Source of the DNA: Nansenia antarctica
Lineage: Eukaryota; Chordata; Actinopteri; Argentiniformes; Microstomatidae
DNA length: 64,000 bases
Assembly: GCA_963989245.1 (NCBI GenBank)
Contig: OZ022342.1
Location: 14,965,995-15,029,994 of the forward strand
Direction: 5' to 3'
Part shown: positions 1 through 11,339 of the stretch, one piece after another
Layout: each line of letters starts with the position of its first letter
Position numbering within the stretch: the stretch's first letter is position 1
The notes under the pieces: generated by a model
The model's input: only the letters and a program-made list of their open reading frames with translations
Database searches by the model: none
What the model was told of the DNA's origin: nothing
Made by a program: the position numbers and the translations under genes

Positions 1-880
1 AAATGGGCAGTCGGTTACTCACTCACCTATCTCCGGCAGTCAACGGGAATCAATGAGAACACTTCCGCTTGTTAAAAACTCCTCTCTCTCATCCGTCTGA
101 CTGCTTATTTGCTTTGCTCAGCAGGCTAATCTCTTTAAAACAGATTTCTACGAGGTATCCCCAACGTCATCATAGAGGCTGTGTTTCTTTATGGCAATAA
201 CCAGCTAATCTACAGATGAGTAAGCCCTAACAAGGTATACATAGAATAATAATATTAATTAAAAATAGCATAAACTATTAATTCAAGTCTAAATATTGAC
301 ACACCCTATATGATGGACATATAGCACATACTATCTCTCATCCCTAGCTTCACAGCTAGTAAACTTGCTATTTGTTCGACGGAGGTCACGGGACAGTAGA
401 ATTTGTTCATGTGACTGCCTAAAAGGGGAGGGTAAAAATACCACAAATACATGATGAAGAAGGAGAACTGAAACATCAAGGGCGACGAAGTATTGGCATA
501 AAAAAAGAGTGCAATGTTCCTACTATGCTCTGAATGCATCCTTGTTGAATCATAAATATATATCTTCCATTTTGGATAAATATATTAATTAATATTCAAA
601 GATAGGCCTAGTATTCATTTGTTTGAGTAAAATGATTTTGGTTTTGTTTTATTCTATAAACTACTGACAACATTTCTCCCAAATTCAAAAAATATTGTCA
701 TTTAGAGCATTGCAGAAAATGACACAACTTGTCAAAAAAATAAAAAATAATGCAGTGTTTTCAGACCTCGAATAATGCAAAGAAAACATGTTCATATTCA
801 TTTAAAAAAACACAATACTAATGTTTTAACTTAGGAAGAGTTCAGAAATCAATATTTAGTGGAATAACCCTGATTTTCAA
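1..880. other. AT-rich stretch without recognised gene
   Basis: I see no convincing coding exon, RNA gene or complete transposon here. The sequence is AT-rich with short A and T runs, and the short open frames have no domain I recognise. Confidence 0.5.
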
Positions 881-1800
881 TTACAGCTTTCATGCGTCTT
901 GACATGCTCTTCACCAGTCTTTCACATTGCTGTTGGGTGACTTTATGCCTCCTGGTGCAAAATTCAAGCAGCTTGGCTTTGTTTGATGGCATATGACCAT
1001 CCTCCTCTTTATCACATTCCAGAGGTTTTCAATGGGGTTCAGGTCTGGAGATTGGGCTGGCCATGACAGGGTGAGGCATCTTGATCTGGTGTGGCATGGA
1101 GCATTGTCCTGTTGGAAAAAACAATCATCAGAGTTGGGGAACATTGTCAAAGCAGAAGTTTTCTTCCAGGACAACCTTGTACATGGCTTGATTCATGTGT
1201 CCTTCACAACGACAAATCTGCCCGACTCCAGCCTTGCTGAAGCACCCCCAGATCATCACTGATCCTCCACCAAATGTCATAGTGAGTGAGAGACACTGTG
1301 GCTTGTAGGCCTCTCCAGGTCTCCGTCTAACCATTAGACTACCAGGTGTTGGCCAAAGCTGAAAATTTGACTCATCAGAGAAGATGACCTTACTCCAGTC
1401 CTCTAAGGTCCAATCCTCATGGTCTTTTGCAAACCTCAGCCTGGCTCTTCTTTGCTTCTCATTTATGAAGAGCTTTTTTCTAGCTTTGCACTTCAACCCT
1501 GCCCTATAGGAGCCTGTTTCAAACTGTCCTCACTGTGCACTTCACCCCAGCTGCTGTTTGCCATTCTTTTTGTAGGTCACTTGATGTCATCCTACGGTTG
1601 TTGAGTGACATTCGAATGAGTTGGCGGTCATCCCGGTCAGTAGAGTCGTTTTGGCCCTCTGCCGGTCTGTAGCTTTGTTGTCCCCAATGCTGCTTGCCCT
1701 TGTTCTTATGAACCATTGTCTTTGAAAGACATAACTTAATAAAAAAGTGACAGTATAGGACATAAGTAACAAAAAATCTATTAGTCAATTGTCTACAGTG
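880..1800 (-). pseudogene. Tc1-like transposase relic
   Basis: Read on the minus strand, this encodes broken pieces of a Tc1/mariner-family transposase, the enzyme that cuts and pastes the element. The N-terminal helix-turn-helix region is at about 1519-1720 (residues MTSSDLQKEWQTAAGVKC). A middle block at 1128-1496 contains FSDESNF with the first catalytic Asp and the GGGSVMIWGCFSKAG motif. A C-terminal block at 911-1140 contains QQDNAPCHT with the second Asp and SPDLNPIENLW with the acidic third residue. The blocks lie in different frames, so the copy is inactive. I did not find convincing terminal inverted repeats. It abuts the L2 LINE that follows. Confidence 0.85.
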
Positions 1801-4380
1801 GGCTTGTTCATGAGCCTGATCGCCTGGGGGGAAGTAGCTGTTAGCCTCTGAGTTTTGGCCCTGAGGCTCCGGAAGAGCCGAGGCCTCACCTTTTGGACGG
1901 CATCAGTTCAAACAGGCTGTGGTAGGGGTGGCTGGGATCTTTGATGATCCTCCAGGCTTTGCTGACACACCGTTTGTCGTATATATCCTGGATGGAGGGA
2001 AGCTTACATTCAGTGATCCACTTGGCTGTCCACACCACCCTCTGTAGCGCTCTGCGGTTGAGGGCAGTGCAGTTGCCATGCCAGGCAGTGACGCACCCAG
2101 TCAGTATACTCTCGGTTGTGCCTCTGTAGAAGGCCCGCAGGGTGAAAGAGGCGTGAAAGAGGCGCTGCTGTGCCTTTTTCGCCACCTGTTTGGTATGCAC
2201 GTCCCAGGTGAGGTCATCAGAGATATGGATGCAGAAGAACTGAAAACTGCTGACCCTCTCTATAGCTGACCCGTTGATGGTGATGGGGTCGTGTTCCCGA
2301 CCTTTCCTCCTGAAGTCCACCACTAGCTCCTTGGTCTTGTCAGTGTTGAGAGAGAAGTTGTTCTCCTGGCTGTACTGAGCCAGGTGATCGACTTCTTTCC
2401 TGTAAGCCGTCTCGTCGTTGTCGGTGATCAGGCCAATCACTGTTGTGTCATCAGCTAATTTAATCACTGAGGTGGAGCCGTGTGTGGCCTTGCAGTCGTG
2501 GGTGTACAGGGAGTAAAGGAGGGGACTCAGGACGCAGCCTTGGGGGGCACCTGTGTTAAAGGATGGAGGTCTTTGAGCCCATTCTCACCACTTGGGTCGG
2601 ATCGACAGGAAGTCCAAGATCCAGTCGCATAGGCCAGGGTTAAGGCCTAGGTCTCTGGTCTCTTGGTGTCGAGCCTGGAGGGGACAATGGTGATGAATAC
2701 TGAACTGTAGTCTACGAACAGCATCCTCACATAGGAGTTCCTCTTATCCAAGTGGGTGAGGGCGGTGTGGGGAGCAGTGGCAATGGCATCATTGGTGGAT
2801 CTGTATTGCCGATAGGCAAATTGGTGGGGGTCCAGTTGATAGCGAGTCGCAGACCAGCTCTTTGACCAGCTTCTCACAGCATTTGCTCACTTGGGAAGTG
2901 AGAGCAACAGGGCGATAGTCATTTAGGCTTGTTACCTTGTTCTTTTTCGGCACAGGGACTATGATGGATGACTTGAAGCAGGAGGGAACTATATCTGTGG
3001 AGAGGGAGAGATATGTGCGTGAACACGCCAGCCAGCTGCGGCGTGTACAGTTTGAGCACCCAGCCTGGGATGCCGTCTGGCCCAAGAACTTTGAGGATGT
3101 TGACGCGCCTGAGCTGCCTTCGTCCGGGAGAGAGCCAGCTACTTTAGTTGTGCAGTCAGGTCTCCCTTTAAAGACTGAAATTGTGTGCAGCACTTGCCAC
3201 ATGAGTCAGTCATTGCTGCATAGCTGCAACTTTATCTTTTCACTATATTCCCGTTTGGCTGTCTTAATCGCTCTGCGGAGGTCATAGCGGGCTTTCTTGT
3301 CATTAGTTATGTCACCGGATTTGAAGGCAGAGCACTTACAGTGCACTATTAATCCACGGCTTCTGATTAGGATTCTGATTAGGATATATCCGTAATCATA
3401 ATAGGTGGATCAATTTTCAGTCTTTGCTTGTAGGCAGGCAGAAGTAGAATGGAGGCGTGGTCAGACTTACCAAATGGTGGGCGGAGGAGGGGTTTGTAGG
3501 CATGATGTAGGGGGATGTAGCAGTGATCGAGGGTATTTTGTCTGTGTGTAGGGAAGTTGATGTGTTGATAGAGTTTAGGTAAAACTTGCCTCAGTGATGC
3601 TTTGTTGAAGTCACCAGCTACGATGAGAGCAGCCTCTGGGTGCTTGTTTTCTATTTTGCGAACTGATTCATATAGTTTGCCGAATGCCATGTTCGTGTTG
3701 GCTTTTCGGAATACAGATTGCTATAACAATAACAGAGGTGAACTCATGAGGCAGTTAGTGAGGGCGAAATAGCAGCGCCAGGTATTCTAGGTCTGGGGAG
3801 CAAAAGGAGGGAATGAACACTCTGGATTACACCAAGCATTGTTGAACATGAAGCATACCCCTCCTCCTTTGCTCTTCCCAGAAAGTTCTGTTGCTCTGTC
3901 TGTGCGGCAGGTGGAAAACCTCAGAGGGACGATGGCATGGTCGGGAACATCCGTTGAAAGCCAGGTCTCCATCAGACATATGATATTGCAGTACCTTGTC
4001 TCTCGTTGGTAGGACATCCTTGCGCTTAGCTCAGACAGCTTGTTGTCCAGTGATTGAACATTGGCTAGAAAAATGCTGGGGAGTTTTGTTTTCGTGTCGT
4101 TTCAGTCTCACCCTCTGGGCCCCCGCCTCTGGCATTTACGACATGGAAGTAGTCCTAGTCGGCGTCAAGCGTCAGTGTAAAATGTACGGTTTAGGTCAGT
4201 GGTCGTCATATCTCTCATGTGCAATTGTGTCTCTCTGTCATATCTAAGATAGCTAGCTACTTTAGAGGGGAAAATAACACAAAATAACAATGTAATAATA
4301 AGCAAAAAGCTGCAATGTTTGTCAGGAGCCCGAAACACAGCAGCCATGCAGGGCGCCATCTTGGTGTGTCAATCTTGGTG
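1800..4380 (-). mobile_element. Degenerate L2/CR1-type LINE
   Basis: This is a nearly full-length but frameshifted non-LTR retrotransposon on the minus strand. Starting from its 5' end (right), an apurinic-endonuclease region appears at about 3380-4017 (CLMETWLSTDVPDHA, then AGDFNKASL and GKSDHASILLL). Reverse transcriptase follows at about 2650-3200 (PVALTSQVSKCCEKLVKELV, then DPHQFAYR). The catalytic LADDT block is at about 2440-2467, followed by the C-terminal TLRAFYRGTTESILTGC block down to about 1886. The motif order and wording fit the L2/CR1 clade common in fish. Many stops and shifts show it is dead. The 13-bp word atcttggtgtgtc is repeated next to the 5' end near 4358-4385. Confidence 0.85.
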
Positions 4381-4489
4381 TGTCTAAGTAGAATGAGGTC
4401 TGACTGAGTTGGAATTCAACACACTGGAAGAGAATGGCTGCCATACATGTCGAGATTCCGATTTAAGAAACATTTGGAGTGGTCTCTTA

Positions 4490-4745
4490 ATTCATTCCCA
4501 CAATTATTGGCACCCCTGGTAAAGATTAGTAAAAAGGATTATAAAAGAAAATGCACCTTTTGGTGAATTAGCTTAATGTCACACTGAAGAAAAAGAGAAA
4601 CATCCAACCTTTAAGTAAATTTATTCTAAGAAATAATTATTTCTAACAAAACCATGAGGTAGCCCCAAATCATGATGCTCCCTCCATCGTACTTCACTGT
4701 TGAGATTATGTTTTCATGTTGGTATACAGTGCGTTATTAGTTAAA
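4490..4745 (-). mobile_element. Second Tc1-like fragment
   Basis: The start, near 4496, carries aattattggcacccctggta, a familiar Tc1-derived end in fish genomes. On the minus strand around 4660-4720 the sequence reads as TVKYDGGSIMIWG, the conserved middle of a Tc1 transposase. Only a short piece remains and it does not belong to the copy at 0.9-1.8 kb. Confidence 0.6.
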
Positions 4746-5382
4746 ACATTATTTTTTAAAATAATGTTTGTTCATTATTGTAACTTAGATTAAGATCAGA
4801 CCATATTTTAAGACAAATGCATAAATGCAGGTAATTCCAAACGGTTCACTTACTTGTTCTTGCCACTGTACATATAGGATACAGGATACAATTGGACGTT
4901 AAACAGACAGGTAATGAAATTATACACATTTTTGTTAAATTTAAGGCATTATGATTTATTGAGGAAATTACGTTATGGACACTTTCAAAATGAATACATT
5001 TTTGCTCAAAACAAATACATCAATTCCCAGTTAAAATATTGTTAATAGCTGCTGACCGAAAGCATAGCTACCATATTGTTAATGTTAGTTATGTATTTTT
5101 TGATGGAGTGCACCTCATGTTCAAACACTGACAATAAAATGTACCAAAGAAAATGTTCCTTGTTGTTAAGCTGTGGTGCAACTCCCATCAACTCTTGTGA
5201 CTCAACACCAAAATACACCATACATTTCAACATTGCACTACCAATTTAGATGAGGTTTTCTTTAATTAAATTTTACAAATAAACTATTTGGTTGCAAATT
5301 GACAATATTCGTAACAACCACTGTTGTACACCGGCTTTCAAATGCAATACATACAATCATTGTTTACAATTCCCTCTCTATC
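4746..5382. other. AT-rich flank, possible zinc-finger gene 3' UTR
   Basis: I find no coding exon here. Because it lies immediately downstream of the stop codon of the minus-strand zinc-finger gene, part of it is probably that gene's 3' UTR. The poly(A) site was not fixed. Confidence 0.35.
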
Positions 5383-7000
5383 TCAAGTTGAATCCAGAGA
5401 CTGTGAGTTGAGGTGTGGCCAGGTATAGGAGGGTCCTGCCTGCACTAGAGAGAGGACAGGATGGGGTGAGGTGACGGCAGGGGAGTGGGTCAGCCTGTGC
5501 TTCTTCAGCTGGCCAAGCTCTCTAAAACAGCAACCACACTGAGCACAGCGGTAAGGCCTCTCTCCAGTGTGGATGCGCTGGTGCTTATGCAGGCTGTCGA
5601 GGTGGCGGAAACGCTTCTCGCAGTACCTACATGGATACGGCCGCTCTCCAGTGTGAATGCGCTGGTGTGTCTTCAGGCAGTAGAAGCGGCGGAAGCCACG
5701 GCCACACACGTTGCAGCGATGCACCTTATCCGAACTCTCCCTCTGAACCTGTATAGGCCCCATAGGATCAGGTTCACCTACAGGAGGTGGGACAAAGCCC
5801 ATGAAGGTGCTGTCACTATCATTGTCACCAGTGGGAGCTGTGATCTGGGGAAGCTGTGGTGATGATGACTCAGAAAGGAGAGGCTCTATCAAAGGGATAT
5901 CAGGGTCCTCTTCAACTTTAACAGTTCCCTCTTTGACATCATCCAGCACCTGGATTAGGCCAAGCTCATTCACATTGCCTGCTGGAGGACCCATCTCAAA
6001 CTCAAAATTGGTGATGTCAGAGGTTTCCTCAAGGGCTTCCACGACCAGTGTTTCCCCATCTTGCTCAAGTGAAATTCTTCCAGAGTCCACTCCTCCCCCT
6101 GCAATGGCTTTATACTCTGCAAAAGACAAACGGCATATTCCAAAACATTATTGAAGTATTCCTGATAGAACACAACGCCTTATTTATTTGAAAATGCAGA
6201 TGTACTGTACAAATCATTGGCCTCTCCTTTGATACCCGATGCAGAGGTAGTACTAGTAACATTTACTGAGCAGGTGACAGGTTTTATTTACTGAATGTGA
6301 ATGCAAATATAAATTTAACTGGATTACCTTTCTCTACGACTCCATCAGTTGTAATGTAGAACTGACCCTCCTCTGTATCATCATCGGGTTTGGAGGGGAC
6401 GTTTCCCACCTCCAATTCAGGAGCCTTATTAGTTGTCCCTGTGACGTTGGAGGAAACTGTAGACGAGGATGCTGCCCGTAATCTTTTAAGGCTTGAGCTG
6501 CTCCTTGGCCATTCGTGCTGCACAGTTGGTAAACAAAGACCCACACTGGGAAGTGACTTGGAGAACTGAGATCGTGTGGATGAAGCTCGAAACGCCTTGG
6601 GCGCCCGGGTGGAGAGGCCCCTGCTCAGCAGCAGGCTGGAAGGACTCCCCGTGGCAGTGGTGGGGGGGAGGAAGGGAGACTCCACGGAGGAACCCGCGCC
6701 GATACTTGATCTCGGCTGGTTATGATTGAGAAGTAAACATTGTTTGATGTTCTTCTCGGCCGCTGTCATGTAGTACCGTACGGCCTTGAGTTCACCCTCC
6801 GATGTCTCCAGTCTCTCTGTCAAACTTTGGTTCTGACGGTGAGACTCCGCGGCGGCAGTCCGAGCGGCGGCTAGTTTGACGCTGACGACTCTGGCCGTCT
6901 CTTTCAAAACGGTCTCTACGGCACATCTCACCGCCTGATCGATGGTCGACGCTAGTTCATATTTAAGAAAAGAGACACTAGCGTCCATCATAAGGCTCAT
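5383..7000 (-). CDS. C2H2 zinc-finger protein, three fingers, two coding exons
   Basis: Exon 1 is 6328-7000 and exon 2 is 5383-6116. Joined across a GT-AG intron (exon 1 ends GAGAAAG before gtaatcc; exon 2 follows tttgcag) they give 1407 nt, or 468 residues and a TGA stop. The start ATG at 6998-7000 sits in a strong Kozak context (gccaccATGa). The first ~100 residues look helical with repeated Ala/Glu and a likely coiled coil. The middle is acidic and Ser/Pro-rich. Three classical fingers lie near the C terminus at about residues 359-379, 387-407 and 415-435, each with Cys2His2 ligands, joined by TGERPY linkers. It is therefore likely a nuclear DNA-binding regulator. I saw no KRAB, SCAN or BTB domain. 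The finger number and helical N terminus resemble many fish zinc-finger genes, and I cannot assign an orthologue. Confidence 0.85.
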
Positions 7001-7330
7001 GGTGGCAGAGATTAGTTGGATGATTGGATATTTCCCGAAGTCACACCACCACACAGTTACAATGCTGCTGCTTGCTTGTTGTTGGGTTGGGCTTTGCCTT
7101 ACGTTATCTTGCTTGAAGTTGATGGTTGCCAGTCCGTCAGTCTGGTCAGGCACCCGAAGAATGATAACAATGCTCCCAAAAAAACGCTGTAACATTAAAT
7201 ACTCTGATCAGGGCATAATAGGCTGGTATTCAGAAATTACATGTTTTTAAAAAATATATATTCGTGGTGAAAATATGGACGCTCACGACAACATAGCGCC
7301 ACTGTCGCTTTGTTATGATGTCAGATGTGT
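7001..7330 (-). promoter_or_regulatory. Probable 5' UTR and promoter of zinc-finger gene
   Basis: This stretch lies immediately upstream of the zinc-finger start codon. It holds scattered CpGs (about 7262-7315) and no other coding potential I trust. No TATA box or transcription start can be fixed from the sequence alone. Confidence 0.35.
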
Positions 7331-9580
7331 TGCAGCTTTGTGGGCCTTGTAGTTCGCATGAGCAACCATGAATTCCACAAGGATATTAGATGTAAAAATT
7401 GATTATTTCAAACAAAAGTGGGCTCATAATTAAACATTTTCTTGGCCCAATGTCAAAACAACCACATAATATTTGTCATTTGAATATGAACAGAGCCATG
7501 ACAATATACTATTTCTAACTCTAATAGAGCAAGCCTTGAACAACCTGCCTGGCATTATTCAATGTGTTATTCAATATTCATGTGCTGTATAGCCAGACCA
7601 GATTCTATTGCTTAGACCAAAGAAGAGGCAAAGGCATTTTGCTAAAGGGGCAATTTCTGTAGAAGCACTTTTCAGTATGGTGATTATATATATAGTCTAT
7701 ACATTTTTATGCCGACAGTATAATTGTCACAAATCAAATATTTTTAAATAATCAAAGAGGCTTGTGTTAGGATCACACGAGGGGGGCTACGTTCAATCAG
7801 ATGATGGACTGCCAATAGTAACCCTAACCCTTGACAACATCCACTGGACTAGGATTCTTAATAGGACTAGATGTTAAAATCCCTAAATAATTAGCACAAC
7901 AATTGACTGAGTGGAGTTGGAGATGTCCTCTTGGGTGGAGTGGAATTTGGCAATGATCACGTGGTGCCACCAGTACGACACATCTTCAGTTATATCCTCC
8001 GAAGGAATGTGTGGATGAATGTCTGACAATCTATATGATTGGGTGCTTCCTCCTTATCTTCACAATGTACTTAATTAGCAAAAGGAGGATAGATGCTACA
8101 GGGGTCACTGAAGGCCCAACAACTATAGAATGGGAAGAACATAGTAGGGAGTCTATGGGAAGTATACTTTACTGTGTCTGGCAGACACCTACAGGCTGAG
8201 GGAGAACATACGTGGTTTGCAGATATTATAACACAGATATGAGTTTTGTTGTTTTTTCTAAATCAAGTTGCATGTTTGTAAATGGGTTTATTTCAATACT
8301 ATTTTTGTTGTAAGTATAGTTTTGTTTTTCATATAGGCCTATTTGCAATTTGTGAATGTATTTGCGTTCCATTTTTATTCAAGTTTGCACTTAGCTGTCA
8401 CCCATATGGAGTGCAAAATGCAACATTGAGTCTATCAAAAAGTTATCAAGCAAAAGCCACTATATTTTTGTTTCAAGAGAGGTAGCATTCTTTATTCCAG
8501 CAATGTCTTAAATTAAAAGACAATAGTAAGGTTGTGGATTTGTTTTGTGGAGTTATTGTATGTCTATGTGTAGGCCTAAAGAATATATTTTCTAGATGGC
8601 GGTCCATGGGCTACATGCATCTTTTCCGTTTGTGAATGTATGGCTCCTTGTGTCCATCTCTTTGCTCAAGCCCTTGCTGTTGCTAGGCAACCTATCCTCA
8701 TTTACTACAGTCCCTTATGGGGCCTGCAGAGGGACAGGGCAGGTGGGACATACCATTGCCTGTCTTTGTGGAGGGGGGAGCGGGGGGGTGCTCTTGTCCC
8801 CCTGCATGTAATATTGCAGCCTCATTGGATCAGTACCATGCATGTCCAAGCCATATCAACCCTTTGTTTGAAACATAGTGCACTGCAGCCAGATTCAGAG
8901 GATGTAGTCTACTGTATTCTGAAGTTCAAAGCACATGCACTTTTTGACTTTTTCAATGACCTTTCAGATTGCCCTGACTCAAATGCAAACAAGAGCACAT
9001 TTTTTCACTACATAAGAATGGAGGATGGATCGTGCCACAATGAAATACAATACACACATCGAATGCAATACACACATCGAATGCAATACACGTGTAACAA
9101 TAAATATGATGCAAAAATACTGAATATTTGTGTCAAAATGAAAACAATACAGCCGTATTGTATTTTGAGATGTGTACATTGTATTTCAAGATGTGTACAT
9201 TACATTTTGAGATGTGTACATTACATTTCGAGATGTGTACATTACATTTTGATGTAAGGTTTTGGCACGATAACCACGTGATGATGGGTGTATTGCATTC
9301 TGTGTCAAAAGTTTGACTTTTGGCATTATGCAAATTCTAGTCATATTATAGGCTGGTTTTGTGGCAGGGGGAGTGGCTGTAACATTTCTGCAATGTAGCC
9401 GTTAGAATGGTCGTGAGGTTAACAACATGGACCTGTTATATAGCTGCTTTTATGTGGCATGGCCATTTAATATTATAACACCTGCTAGCATGCTAATGTC
9501 ACATGTGCGCTAATGTTACAAACACTGTTTTTAAAGTGTGGCCCCCTCTAGTGGTTGTGGCCCTAAGCGACCGCTTAATC
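7331..9580. other. Intergenic sequence with short local repeats
   Basis: No exon is recognised. At about 9047-9090 two copies of a short acacatcgaatgcaat word occur. At about 9170-9255 four imperfect copies of an 18-21 bp unit (fatherly word gatgtgtacattacattt) follow. Open frames covering this part are repeat-driven. Confidence 0.5.
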
Positions 9581-9605
9581 CGTTTATGCCTTGGGCCGGC
9601 CCTGA
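9581..9605. repeat. Isolated hAT-type terminus
   Basis: The word gggccggccctg at about 9592-9603 is the usual right end of a fish hAT family whose left end is CAGGGCCGGCCC. No matching left end was seen, so this is only a relic. Confidence 0.35.
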
Positions 9606-9834
9606 TTCACCCAATTCACATTGATCATTAATATAATGACATTCAATCAAAATCAGTAACTTCTCTGGCTAAAACAACCCTCTTTGTCATGACGTGAATG
9701 GATGGAACTCAGTTTTCTTTTTCACACACAGTTAACACACACACAGTTTACTCCAAACATGAATTCTCTCATGAAGATTGTCTGGTTACCAGAGATAAAA
9801 TGATCTAGTGTGTGTGTGCCATGCATGTCCCTCT

Positions 9835-9856
9835 CCCCCCCCCCCCCCCCCCCCCC

Positions 9857-9947
<91 letters not shown>
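9835..9947. repeat. Poly(C) plus (CT)n microsatellite
   Basis: About 25 C residues are followed by about 85 bp of almost pure CT dinucleotides. This is polypurine-polypyrimidine DNA on one strand and can adopt triplex structure. Open frames here are artefacts of the repeat. Confidence 0.95.
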
Positions 9948-9948
<1 letters not shown>

Positions 9949-10749
9949 TCATACAAGTTCAATGACAGTTTCCGTGAGTGATTTGATTTCCCTGACAGAT
10001 TTCACCAAGTAGACCTACATGCCCTCTCACACATCTGCTAATTAAAAAGGAACCCTTAGGTGTATGCATCTCCAGGGATAGTACCATGCTTCAGATTAAT
10101 TACTCTGAGGTATTAATTACACAATAGTTTAATCAAAGAGCAGAGGGGTAAGTAATCTTCTGAACTGAATGATGAATTGAGGCCTATACTGGAGCTAAAA
10201 CTGTTTTTGTGAGTGGGCGCATAGTGGATTTTGCCGTTATTTCCCTCCCGATTGTATGGCCAAAGGTTGACTATTGCGTAAGACATTGGTGGTAGGCCTT
10301 ATCTATATAGAGACACGAACTATTATCAAAGAATAGACAAATGCGGTTTATGATGGATTAAACCTGCAGAGATCGGGGACCTTCTAAGAGTCATCCCACC
10401 TTGATCTAGACATCAGAGGGGGATTCTAAAATGGTACAGTCTCGCAGAAATGGGTGTGGTTGAATCGTGCTTATGAGATCTATCATTTGCAAGCGCAGAC
10501 CGGGTGATTTTATCTGAGACTACGTTATTTAATATATTTGGTCACTGCTATTTAGGGGAAAATACAAAAACATCTTATGTAAAAAAAAAAAAACATTCTT
10601 GTTGCATGATCTTGTTTTTATTTATCTGAGTACCGATGGGTGGGTTTCCTGCTCCTCCGGTAAGATAGCCCTAGTCGCTTTTCAATATTCGTTTTATTTT
10701 TCTCTAATTTTTCTTAAACCTCTGTGCTTTTGCAATTTATTCAATAATT

Positions 10750-11339
10750 CATTTTTTTTGACGAGGAGGCGACGGTGATTACGAAGCGAGGGAGCGAAGG
10801 GAGAGGGAGGAGGAAGAGATCCGCCAACTAATAAGGGAGGAAGGAAGCGAGGAGCACGAAAACCACAATCTGAATAAAAACGGAGATATAGAAAACATTG
10901 ATCGTTTCCACAGGGTTCAATGCACATTCGTTGACGCGTTGACGGACTGAGATTGTGTTAAATCCGCCCAGACAAAGATGTTTTCGTGCTTATGAAGGTC
11001 TCGGGCGTAGAAAGGCAACAACCCCATACTGAAGAGGAAACGGGAACACAAGAGCAGATCTCATCTTTTCAAGAGGTCCTACTACCAGACGGAGATATGG
11101 TGTCTCTGTGCTTCGGTCTGAGGTTTATTTGACGTTATTGGACATTCATCGAGCAAGAATCCACAGAAGACAACCGAGCAGAGTGGATAGTGAAAATATC
11201 TACATCTTTTTTTGTCCCTATATTGTTTTAAAGGCAAAAAGAGGGACTATTAATCCTCCCCCAGGCTTTTTTTGAAACACCGAATCCAGATAATATTCGA
11301 GAAAAAAACAGCAACCTCATCGGAAACATTAACAAACAG
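10750..11339 (+). promoter_or_regulatory. gnb2: Probable gnb2 promoter and non-coding first exon
   Basis: This region is richer in CpG than its surroundings (for example ttgacgcgttgacggac near 10931). It ends in a good splice donor, aacaaacag followed by gtagcc at 11340. The next good acceptor downstream on this strand, caactag at 14602, lies 47 bp before the gnb2 start codon. I infer a 5' UTR exon spliced over a 3.3-kb intron, as is usual for G-beta genes. The transcription start was not located. Confidence 0.45.

Noticed and set aside
8596..9257. 205-codon plus-strand open frame
   Set aside because: No domain is recognised, its end is made of short repeats (CVHYILR), and no splice or codon signal supports it.
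9722..10012. Arg-Glu or Ser-Leu repeat open frames
   Set aside because: These are translations of the (CT)n microsatellite.
10694..10927. 77-codon minus-strand open frame near the gnb2 promoter
   Set aside because: It has a low-complexity Pro/Arg composition and is antisense to the inferred first exon. No homology is seen.
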